From NCBI RefSeq assembly GCF_943192945.1, contig NZ_CALPCE010000002.1, forward strand, positions 62,001-126,000: a DNA stretch of 64,000 nt, read 5' to 3'. Each line of letters starts with the position of its first letter. Positions within the stretch are counted from its first letter, which is position 1. Position numbers and translations under genes: made by a program. The notes beneath the pieces are model-generated. The model searched no databases, was not told the origin of the DNA, and was given only the letters and a program-made list of their open reading frames with translations. This stretch comes from Anaerocaecibacter muris. GTDB taxonomy: Bacteria; Bacillota; Clostridia; Christensenellales; Pumilibacteraceae. This document shows positions 57,716-64,000 of the stretch, one piece after another.

Positions 57716-58353
57716 AATTTGTACCCCACACCGAATACCGTTTCTATCTTCACGCCGAGCTTGCGAAGACGGGCAACGTGATTATCGAGCGTTCGCGTTT
57801 CGCCTACGTCGTAACCCCAAACTTCGGTTAAAAGTTTTTCACGGGATAAAACTCTACCGTGATTTTCCATAAAATATTTTAACAGCTCAAATTCTTTATG
57901 GTTGAGCGACACTTCTTTACTGTCGATTTTGCAGACAAAAGTTTCAGAGTTCAGCGTAACATTACCAACCGACAAAACGCTTTGCCGTTGTTTGCCGCGC
58001 AATCTTGCATTTACTCTTGCCGTAAGTTCCAATACGGAAAAAGGCTTTGCGATATAATCGTCCGCACCCAAATTCAGACCGTTGACTTTATCTTCTTCTT
58101 TTGAAAGTGCGGAAAGCATTATACAACTTACGGACGGATATTTTTCTTTTATGTATTTGAGCGCGTCGAGCCCGCTTCCGTCCGGCAACATTATGTCGAG
58201 TAGCGCAACGTCCGGCTGTTCATTGTTCAGCGCGTCCAAAAAAGATTTTAAGGTCGAAAATGCCTTAAATTCCAATCCGTTCATTTCGAGCGCGACTTTT
58301 ATAAGTCCGCAAATGCTTGTATCGTCTTCTAAAATAAAAACCGTACCTTTCAT
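57712..58353 (-). CDS. phoB: Phosphate response regulator PhoB/PhoP-like
   Basis: The 213-residue OmpR-type regulator has a receiver (FILEDDTSICG, DVALLDIMLPDGSG with the phospho-acceptor Asp, ALSKEED, KPFSVLEL). A winged helix follows (LNHKEFELLKYFMENHGRVLSREKLL, RTLDNHVARLRKL, VFGVGYKL). AAGGTGA precedes the ATG; a TATAAT lies about 25 nt upstream on the minus strand, so it may also have its own promoter. It probably activates pstS under phosphate limitation. Confidence 0.9.
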   Translation of the reverse strand: MKGTVFILEDDTSICGLIKVALEMNGLEFKAFSTLKSFLDALNNEQPDVALLDIMLPDGSGLDALKYIKEKYPSVSCIMLSALSKEEDKVNGLNLGADDYIAKPFSVLELTARVNARLRGKQRQSVLSVGNVTLNSETFVCKIDSKEVSLNHKEFELLKYFMENHGRVLSREKLLTEVWGYDVGETRTLDNHVARLRKLGVKIETVFGVGYKL

Positions 58354-58436
58354 AATATCACCTTGCTTTAATTATATCATTTTTTGTTTGATAAATAAAG
58401 TGTTGAGAATATGCCGCTTGTAATAAAATTGTAATA

Positions 58437-59228
58437 TCAACCAAATCTGCCGTTGATATAATCGTCTGTTTTTTTGTTCTGCGGATGAGCAAACAACTTT
58501 TTCGTTTCGTCCATTTCAATCATTTCGCCCAAAAGGAAGTACGCCGTATAGTCGGCTATTCTGAACGCCTGCTGCATATTGTGCGTTACCATAATAATGG
58601 TCATATTCTTTTTGAGTTCAAGACAGAGTTCTTCTATTTTTCCGGTAGAAATGGGATCGAGCGCACTCGTCGGCTCGTCCATTAAAAGAATTTGCGGTTC
58701 AACGGACAGCGCACGGGCAATACAGAGCCTTTGTTGTTGACCGCCCGAAAGACCGAGCGCGGATTTATTTAATCTGTCTTTCACTTCGTCCCACATAGCC
58801 GCGCCTTTGAGCGAGCTTTCGACTATCCCGTCCAATTCACTTTTGGCGCGTATTCCGAACGTGCGCGGTCCGTATGCAATATTATCGTAAACGCTCATAG
58901 CAAGCGGGTTGGGGCGTTGGAATACCATACCCACGTTTTTCCGAAGGCGCGACAAATCTGTTTTCCTTGCGTAAACATCGGTGTTGCCGATTTTGATTTC
59001 ACCCGTGATTTTACAGCCTTCGATTAAATCGTTCATTCTATTAAGCGATTTTATGAGCGTGGATTTGCCGCAACCGCTCGGACCGATTAAAGCAGTGAGT
59101 TTATTTTTCGGAAAATCCATATAAATGCTTTTTAACGCGTGAAACGAGCCGTAGTATAAATTCATTTCCTTGACCGAAACGGCAATATCGCCGCTCAAAT
59201 CAAATTGCTCTATAATGTGTTTTTTCAT
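58437..59228 (-). CDS. pstB: Phosphate ABC transporter ATPase PstB
   Basis: The 263-residue ATPase carries Walker [10 protein letters not shown], the Q-loop FQRPNPL, the signature [15 protein letters not shown], Walker [14 protein letters not shown] and the H-loop VTHNM. The PstB-specific [17 protein letters not shown] segment follows Walker A. Its ATG overlaps the stop of the fused permease gene (ATGA), so it is translationally coupled. Confidence 0.96.
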   Translation of the reverse strand: MKKHIIEQFDLSGDIAVSVKEMNLYYGSFHALKSIYMDFPKNKLTALIGPSGCGKSTLIKSLNRMNDLIEGCKITGEIKIGNTDVYARKTDLSRLRKNVGMVFQRPNPLAMSVYDNIAYGPRTFGIRAKSELDGIVESSLKGAAMWDEVKDRLNKSALGLSGGQQQRLCIARALSVEPQILLMDEPTSALDPISTGKIEELCLELKKNMTIIMVTHNMQQAFRIADYTAYFLLGEMIEMDETKKLFAHPQNKKTDDYINGRFG

Positions 59229-61006
59229 ATCTTTTTTCTCCGATTAAATAACCATTCCATAAGTGAAACGAGTAAGTTAAGTATGATGACGAATATAAGC
59301 AATATGCTTGCCGTAGCGTAGGCTTCGTTTACTTGCAAGCCGTTACTCATAAACTTCCATACGAGAACGGCGAAACTTGCCGCGCTATCACCGTAACCTT
59401 GCGGAATAAAAGTAGATGCCGAGCCCACCGTAAATATGAGAGCCGCGCTTTCGTTTACGATTCGCCCGATAGAAAGGATAATCGACGTTATAATTCCCGT
59501 AATTGCCTGCGGCAGAACGACAACGAAAATCGTCCGTAATTTTCCCGCGCCGAGAGCGTAACTTGCTTCACGCATACTGTCGGGCACTTCCGATAAACTT
59601 TGTTCGGTGCTGCGTATAATCGTCGGCAAAATGATAAGAGCCAAAGTAATACCGCCCGCCCATAGAGAATAGCCCATATTCATACCGATTACAAAGAATA
59701 CCATTCCGAACAGCCCGAATATTATCGACGGAATACCGGCAAGCGTATCGACGAACAGGCGTATCACTTTAACGAAAATGCTTCCTTTCTTTGCATACTC
59801 GTTCAAAAAGATTGCCGCGCCTACACCGAGCGGCAAAGCAAGCAACAGCGCAAGACCTATAAGCATTGTAGTTGATACAAAAGCGGGCGCAAGCGTCGTG
59901 TGTGCGTTACCGCTTTCCCCGAACATAAAATCAGTACTCAAATGCGGAAAGCCTTTTACGAAAACGAATATTACGATAAATGCGAGAACGAACGCAACCA
60001 GCAAAGAAATAACCCAAGAAACTATCCATAGCGCATCGCAAGAGCTACCCGTGCGACGATAGCTTTTTAACGTATCTTTCTGATCGCTTTCTCTCAATCT
60101 ACGAGAGAAGAATTTATTGCCGCCCTTGCTGTCCTTTTTTACAGCCATAAGGCAAAGATTAAGTATGAGTATAAAGATAAGCAATACGAACCCGTCGGCA
60201 ATAAGCGCAGACTGTTCGGACGGCGTTGCATAACCCCAATTCTGTACGATATTGCTTGTGAGCGTGGTAAACGGCACGAACGCACCGAACGGATAACCCG
60301 AACCGTTACCCACTATCATCTGAACAGCCATTGTTTCGCCGATTGCCCGACCTATGCCGAGTATGATTGCCGATATAATTCCGCTCTTTGCGGCGGGTAG
60401 TAAAACTTTCCATACCGCTTGATTTTTTGAACAGCCGAGCGCAAGCGCGCCTTCGTAGTAGTGCATGGGTACTGCTTCCAAACTGTTTTTGGTTATGGAA
60501 GTTATCGTCGGTAATATCATAATCGAGAGAATAAGCGTACACGCCAAAAGTCCGAAACCCGCATTATTCGGGTGGAATATATCGACGAGTAGCGGCATTA
60601 AAAATTTATACCCGAGCAGACCGTACACGATAGACGGAATACCCGCAAGCAAATTTACGATTTGCGTATATATCTTTTTCAATCGTTTAGGACAGTAGAA
60701 TACAAGCCAAATCGCCGTAAATATCGCAAGCGTTCCGCCGAGCAGAACGGCGCATACGGTAAGAAAGAACGTGCCGACAATCATTCGCCATATTCCGAAA
60801 GTTTCCGATTTTGCCGACCATTCAGAGCCGAAAATAAACTTGAAAAAACCTATATCACGAAAAGCGGGTATGCTTGCATAAAGCAAATAACCGATAATCG
60901 TAAATACGGCAAGAATGGAAAATGCCGCAAGGGCTATAAATATTGCCTTTGCGATATTTTCCTTTGAAAAAAACTTTGCCGTTTTAATCTTTGTAAGCGT
61001 AGTCAT
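59225..61006 (-). CDS. Fused phosphate permease PstC-PstA
   Basis: One 593-residue polypeptide contains both permeases. Residues about 1-290 match PstC ([48 protein letters not shown]). A charged linker (about 291-330) follows, then PstA ([45 protein letters not shown]). There are twelve predicted helices in total and two EAA-type loops. Normally these are separate genes. The fusion fixes 1:1 stoichiometry for import of phosphate delivered by PstS. Confidence 0.94.
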   Translation of the reverse strand: MTTLTKIKTAKFFSKENIAKAIFIALAAFSILAVFTIIGYLLYASIPAFRDIGFFKFIFGSEWSAKSETFGIWRMIVGTFFLTVCAVLLGGTLAIFTAIWLVFYCPKRLKKIYTQIVNLLAGIPSIVYGLLGYKFLMPLLVDIFHPNNAGFGLLACTLILSIMILPTITSITKNSLEAVPMHYYEGALALGCSKNQAVWKVLLPAAKSGIISAIILGIGRAIGETMAVQMIVGNGSGYPFGAFVPFTTLTSNIVQNWGYATPSEQSALIADGFVLLIFILILNLCLMAVKKDSKGGNKFFSRRLRESDQKDTLKSYRRTGSSCDALWIVSWVISLLVAFVLAFIVIFVFVKGFPHLSTDFMFGESGNAHTTLAPAFVSTTMLIGLALLLALPLGVGAAIFLNEYAKKGSIFVKVIRLFVDTLAGIPSIIFGLFGMVFFVIGMNMGYSLWAGGITLALIILPTIIRSTEQSLSEVPDSMREASYALGAGKLRTIFVVVLPQAITGIITSIILSIGRIVNESAALIFTVGSASTFIPQGYGDSAASFAVLVWKFMSNGLQVNEAYATASILLIFVIILNLLVSLMEWLFNRRKKI

Positions 61007-61007
61007 A

Positions 61008-61811
61008 TCACTTTACCGAAATATAACCCGCGCCCGTTATAACCGTTTGAGCTTCCGCACTCATAATATAATCGTAAAAGCCTTGTGCCGCCGCCGACAG
61101 CGTTCCGTTTTCTTTGAGTACGATAACGAACGGACGTTGCAGAGCATAAGTGTTATTCATAATGTTTTCCACCGTGCAAGCAACACCGTCTAAACTTACC
61201 GCTTTAACCGTACTTTTCAGACTGCCGTAAGATATGTAGCCTATGCTGTTTGTCGAGCCTTGTATCGCTTCGATTACGTTACCTGTTTCGGCAAGCGTGG
61301 CAACGCTCGTAGCGTAACCGTTTTCGATTTTCAAAAGCTCGTCGAACGCCGTGCGCGTTCCGCTTGACGCATCTCTGCCGATTGCCGCCGTTATCGTAGT
61401 GTCGGGAATTGCAGTACCGCTTTCATAGAGCGCTTTCACGTCGGTTTTGCTAACGTCCGTAACAGAACAATCTTTATTGACGATAAGAGCGATTCCGTCC
61501 ATACAAAGAGTTGTACCGATAACGCCCGTTTCGCTCGACTTCAATTCACGCGAAGACATACCGAAATCGTTTAAGCCTTTTTGCGTATCGCTTATGCCCG
61601 CGCCGGACGAAGACATATTTACCGTAATTCTTACGTCGTGCGTCTTTTCGTATTCCGCCGCAAGTTTTTCCATTATGGGTGTAACGGAAGACGAACCCGA
61701 AACGGTAATGCTTTCTTTTTTACTGCCGCAACCCGTCATTGCACCGAGTGTTCCGCATACCAACGTGGCAACGCAAAGCGCACTTGCCAAAATTTTGCCT
61801 ACTTTTTTCAT
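61008..61811 (-). CDS. pstS: Phosphate-binding lipoprotein PstS
   Basis: The ATG at 61811 has AAGGAG 8 nt upstream and gives a lipoprotein signal with lipobox ending MTGC (Cys28). The mature part has the PstS phosphate-binding signatures GSSSVTPIMEKLAAEY, NMSSSGAG and GRDASSGTRTAFDELL. It is the first gene of the operon pstS, pstCA, pstB, phoB, phoR. A TATACT -10 lies on the minus strand near 61850 with no consensus -35, as expected for an activator-dependent promoter. Confidence 0.95.
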   Translation of the reverse strand: MKKVGKILASALCVATLVCGTLGAMTGCGSKKESITVSGSSSVTPIMEKLAAEYEKTHDVRITVNMSSSGAGISDTQKGLNDFGMSSRELKSSETGVIGTTLCMDGIALIVNKDCSVTDVSKTDVKALYESGTAIPDTTITAAIGRDASSGTRTAFDELLKIENGYATSVATLAETGNVIEAIQGSTNSIGYISYGSLKSTVKAVSLDGVACTVENIMNNTYALQRPFVIVLKENGTLSAAAQGFYDYIMSAEAQTVITGAGYISVK

Positions 61812-61940
61812 TTTGTTTCTCCTTGAATTTTTTATTTTTGTCGTTTGACAAGTATAGAATAGCAAGAAGAAGTAACAAAGTTAGTCAGTCAGTTGCAATA
61901 AATTTGTAAAATTAGATTATTTATTTGTCTTTCGACAGGG

Positions 61941-62243
61941 GTGCATATCGGAAAAGCTGACGAATACTACTTAGCCGTTAATATTTACCGTTTGCCTATC
62001 TTTCCGCACTCGGTAGGACAGTATCTGAAACGCTATGAACGAGAATGGAAAATGAAAGAAGTTACCTGTCATGGCTTACGGCATACATATTGCAGTTTGC
62101 TTTTATCGCAGAATGTTCCGATACAAACGGTAAGCAAGTATATGGGACATAGCGATTCGACGGTAACGCTTAAAGTGTACAGCCACTTTATACCCGATAC
62201 GCAAGATACGGCACTTAACGCGCTGAACAATATTACGGCATAG
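61941..62243 (+). pseudogene. Tyrosine recombinase, C-terminal fragment
   Basis: Only the last 100 residues of a phage-type integrase remain. They hold the HxxR motif CHGLRHTYCSLLL, the H/W region YMGHSDSTVTLKVY and the catalytic tyrosine in VYSHFIP. The N-terminal arm-binding and core domains are missing and no credible start exists. It abuts tRNA-Arg(CCT), the usual place of such integrases, so it is the relic of an element once inserted there. Confidence 0.85.
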
Positions 62244-62273
62244 AAAAACGACCGAGAATTTATCTCGGTCGTT
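62242..62273 (-). terminator. Terminator of tRNA-Arg(CCT)
   Basis: On the minus strand AACGACCGAGA pairs with TCTCGGTCGTT (62247-62273) and is followed by five T. Confidence 0.85.
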
Positions 62274-62277
62274 GCCT

Positions 62278-62354
62278 TGGCGTTCGCGGCGGGAATCGAA
62301 CCCACAGTCTATCGCTTAGGAGGCGATTGCGTTATCCTATTACGCCACGCGAAC
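62278..62354 (-). tRNA. tRNA-Arg (anticodon CCT)
   Basis: The 77-nt gene forms a cloverleaf with acceptor GTTCGCG/CGCGAAC, G discriminator and encoded CCA. The anticodon stem ATCGC/GCGAT has loop CTCCTAA reading CCT, and the T-arm has GTTCGATTC. TATAAA- and TATAAT-like -10 elements lie upstream on the minus strand near 62365-62385. Confidence 0.95.
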
Positions 62355-62608
62355 ACACGCAAAATATTTTATACCGGAAATTATACCGATTCTGTATTCA
62401 GTTGTAAAAAGTACGTCAAAACAGCCTTTTTTCTATCCAAAACTACCGTTTTTCTATGTTTCCGTTGGATATACCGCACACTTAGGAGGGGTTTATTATA
62501 TCCATTTAACTACGGAAGCGCGGGGCTTTATCCTTAATAATATATCATGTTAAACGCGATAGGTCAAGCGAATTGCGGGCTCGCGCGCGGCGCGGTCGGA
62601 TATTGCGC
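62355..62608. other. Intergenic region without recognised genes
   Basis: This stretch is AT-rich next to the tRNA and contains no reading frame with a credible start. Apart from the tRNA promoter I see nothing in it. Confidence 0.5.
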
Positions 62609-62638
62609 TTGACAAGGTCGGGGAGGGTATGGTACAAT
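62609..62638 (+). promoter_or_regulatory. Sigma-A promoter of the hydrolase gene
   Basis: TTGACA (62609-62614), 18 bp, TACAAT (62633-62638); GGAGG follows before the ATG at 62661. Confidence 0.8.
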
Positions 62639-62660
62639 ACCGTTACGGAGGCTTTGTGTA

Positions 62661-63794
62661 ATGCAGGGTTGGATGATTGCTTTGATTATTGCGGCGTGCG
62701 TTGTTGCGGCGCTCGCCGTAGCGTTTTTGGTCGGCTCGCTCGCCGCGGTGCATATTATTCTCGGTAGGCGTAAGCCTCCCGTTGTCAAGCCTAACACGGT
62801 AAATGATCCCGAACGTTACGGCGTGAACGGCGAGTGGTTTGCGGGCGTTTCGGATGTTACCGAAAAAGTCGGCTTGGTTGCTTACGACGGCGTCGCGCTC
62901 TGCGCGTCGCTCATACGGCAAAAACAGTCGCAAGCGCGCGTCGCTATCTGCTGTCACGGTTACGGCGCGACGCAAAAGTCCATGCAGGTGCAAGCCAAAC
63001 TGTTTTACGACAGAGGGTTCGACGTTTTGCTCCCGTCCATGCGCGGGCACGGCGAGTCGGGCGGCAAAGTCGGCATGGCGTGGCTCGACCGCTTCGACCT
63101 GTTGCGCTGGATAGATAAAATTATCGACATGTTCGGTGCGAACGTGTCTATTGCGCTGTGCGGCGTTTCTATGGGCGGATCAACCGTCGTTGCCGCCGCC
63201 GGCATGAATCCTCCGCCGCAAGTCAAATGCGTTATCGACGATTGCGGGTTCTCCTCGCACGTGGATATTTACTCCGCGCACATCGGCAGAGTGCCCAAGT
63301 CTATCGGGTTGCTTCCGCTGTCCGTCGGCGTGCGGCTCGTTCACGGCTATGCGCTCGGCGACGCGGATATTGCCGCGCTTGCCAAAAACATGACCGTGCC
63401 CGCGCTGTTCATTCACGGCGAGGCGGACAAGTTTGTGCCCACCGCGCTCGGTCAAAAACTGTTCGACAGTTGCGGTTCTCAAAACAAGCAATTCTTTACC
63501 GTGCCCGACGCGGCGCACGCTTTGTCGTTCGCTACCGACCGAGAGGCGTACTCGCAGACTTTTAACGCGTTTATCGACGAAAACGTCGCGGGCAGTGCGT
63601 TCGTTTTCGACAGCAATTCGCTTATCCCCGAAAAGACGCCCGACGCGCCTGCTCCCGACGAAGATACTTCCGCAGACGCTTCTGCGCCCGCGCCGTCTGT
63701 CGATCTTCCCGCGGACGACGGTCAAGCGGACGGCGTGCCCGAAAACAGCGTTGCGGACGGTATTGACGGCGAAACCCCGACGGCGGGCGAGTAG
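62661..63794 (+). CDS. Membrane-anchored alpha/beta hydrolase
   Basis: The 377-residue protein has an N-terminal transmembrane helix (about 5-32). The alpha/beta hydrolase fold has the oxyanion segment CCHGYGATQ, PSMRGHGES, the nucleophile elbow GVSMGGS (Ser about 172), the acid in IHGEADKFVP and the histidine in DAAHALSF. The last 65 residues are acidic and rich in Ala, Pro and Asp, probably disordered. Related proteins are cell-surface or inner-face peptidases and esterases; the substrate is unknown. GGAGG precedes the ATG. Confidence 0.88.
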   Translation: MQGWMIALIIAACVVAALAVAFLVGSLAAVHIILGRRKPPVVKPNTVNDPERYGVNGEWFAGVSDVTEKVGLVAYDGVALCASLIRQKQSQARVAICCHGYGATQKSMQVQAKLFYDRGFDVLLPSMRGHGESGGKVGMAWLDRFDLLRWIDKIIDMFGANVSIALCGVSMGGSTVVAAAGMNPPPQVKCVIDDCGFSSHVDIYSAHIGRVPKSIGLLPLSVGVRLVHGYALGDADIAALAKNMTVPALFIHGEADKFVPTALGQKLFDSCGSQNKQFFTVPDAAHALSFATDREAYSQTFNAFIDENVAGSAFVFDSNSLIPEKTPDAPAPDEDTSADASAPAPSVDLPADDGQADGVPENSVADGIDGETPTAGE

Positions 63795-63855
63795 TTTGTT
63801 ATGTTAGCCGTTCGTACACAAAAAATACAATAAAAAACAATCGCAAACAATTATA

Positions 63856-63882
63856 AACAACGCTTTTCGGCGTTGTTTTTTT
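63856..63882 (+). terminator. Terminator after the hydrolase gene
   Basis: AACAACGC (63856-63863) pairs with GCGTTGTT (63870-63877) and is followed by T residues. Confidence 0.85.
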
Positions 63883-63936
63883 GTTGGGTTTTTATCGGCT
63901 TAAATATTTTGCAATTATTTATTCGAATTGCATATG

Positions 63937-64000
63937 TTGACATAATGCTGTCAGTAAATACGTGATAGACTGCGCGTGAAAATTGCGAAAGGAGATCGAG
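63937..64000 (+). promoter_or_regulatory. Leader and ribosome-binding site of a gene beyond the window
   Basis: TTGACA (63937-63942) is followed by weak -10 candidates at non-optimal spacing. The window ends with AAAGGAGATCGAG, a strong Shine-Dalgarno sequence, so a plus-strand gene should start just past position 64000. Confidence 0.55.

Noticed and set aside
62069-62305. Minus-strand frame over the integrase remnant and tRNA
   Set aside because: It crosses the tRNA-Arg(CCT) 3' end and its terminator and is antisense to recognisable integrase sequence.
63005-63725. Antisense frames over the alpha/beta hydrolase gene
   Set aside because: They have no start signals and are mirrored by a well-supported hydrolase with an intact catalytic triad.

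Overview
The window reads as chromosome of an uncultured anaerobic Firmicute, most likely class Clostridia. Evidence: SpoVG, WalJ/YycJ, an N-terminal-rubredoxin (reverse) rubrerythrin, two-subunit class I fumarase, ABC-F and SecG proteins, frequent GTG/TTG starts, and textbook sigma-A promoters (TTGACA, 17 bp, TATAAT). Core genes are moderately GC-rich and tightly packed with ATGA/GTGA/TTGA overlaps. Islands at 18.3-21 kb, 32-35 kb, 41.8-52.4 kb and about 55.9-62.2 kb look more AT-rich by eye.

Layout. 0-13.7 kb: XRE regulator divergent from a large zinc-ribbon membrane protein, esterase, M29 aminopeptidase, fumarase, walJ, two CPBP proteases, rlmH, M14 carboxypeptidase, tadA. 13.7-18.3 kb: murC, spoVG, secG, rnr. 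18.3-21.7 kb: relBE-type toxin-antitoxin, a lipoprotein, a small Cys protein divergent from two paralogous mini-repressors with palindromic operators, and a GNAT acetyltransferase. 21.9-32 kb: ychF, argS, ArsR regulator, ung, an HtrA-like protease coupled to a transglutaminase lipoprotein, acpP, ilvD. 32-41.7 kb: a two-gene membrane operon behind a poly-G promoter, ilvBN, thioesterase, rubrerythrin, MATE and ABC-F proteins.

41.77-52.58 kb is an island downstream of tRNA-Arg(ACG), apparently two tandem insertions sharing a tRNA-3'-end core sequence. It carries a large serine recombinase, a truncated MobV relaxase with an oriT-like region, a disrupted HUH rolling-circle Rep fused to a DUF1016/YhcG-type nuclease fragment, and a filamentous-phage-like set (Zot/pI ATPase, small membrane proteins, divergent XRE repressor with palindromic operators). 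This is the best candidate for an undescribed system: a cryptic inovirus-like element merged with a mobilizable plasmid-type element.

52.9-55.7 kb: a two-component system. 55.8-56.3 kb: a broken radical-SAM gene. 56.2-61.8 kb: pstS, a fused pstC-pstA, pstB, phoB, phoR and a 37-residue zinc-ribbon protein, with no phoU. A tyrosine-integrase fragment and tRNA-Arg(CCT) follow at 61.9-62.35 kb, then a membrane-anchored alpha/beta hydrolase.

Two window-wide patterns stand out. Several genes appear leaderless, with the -10 box ending 6-8 nt before the ATG and no Shine-Dalgarno sequence. A dispersed repeat family occupies many of the longer intergenic gaps between 11 and 30 kb.
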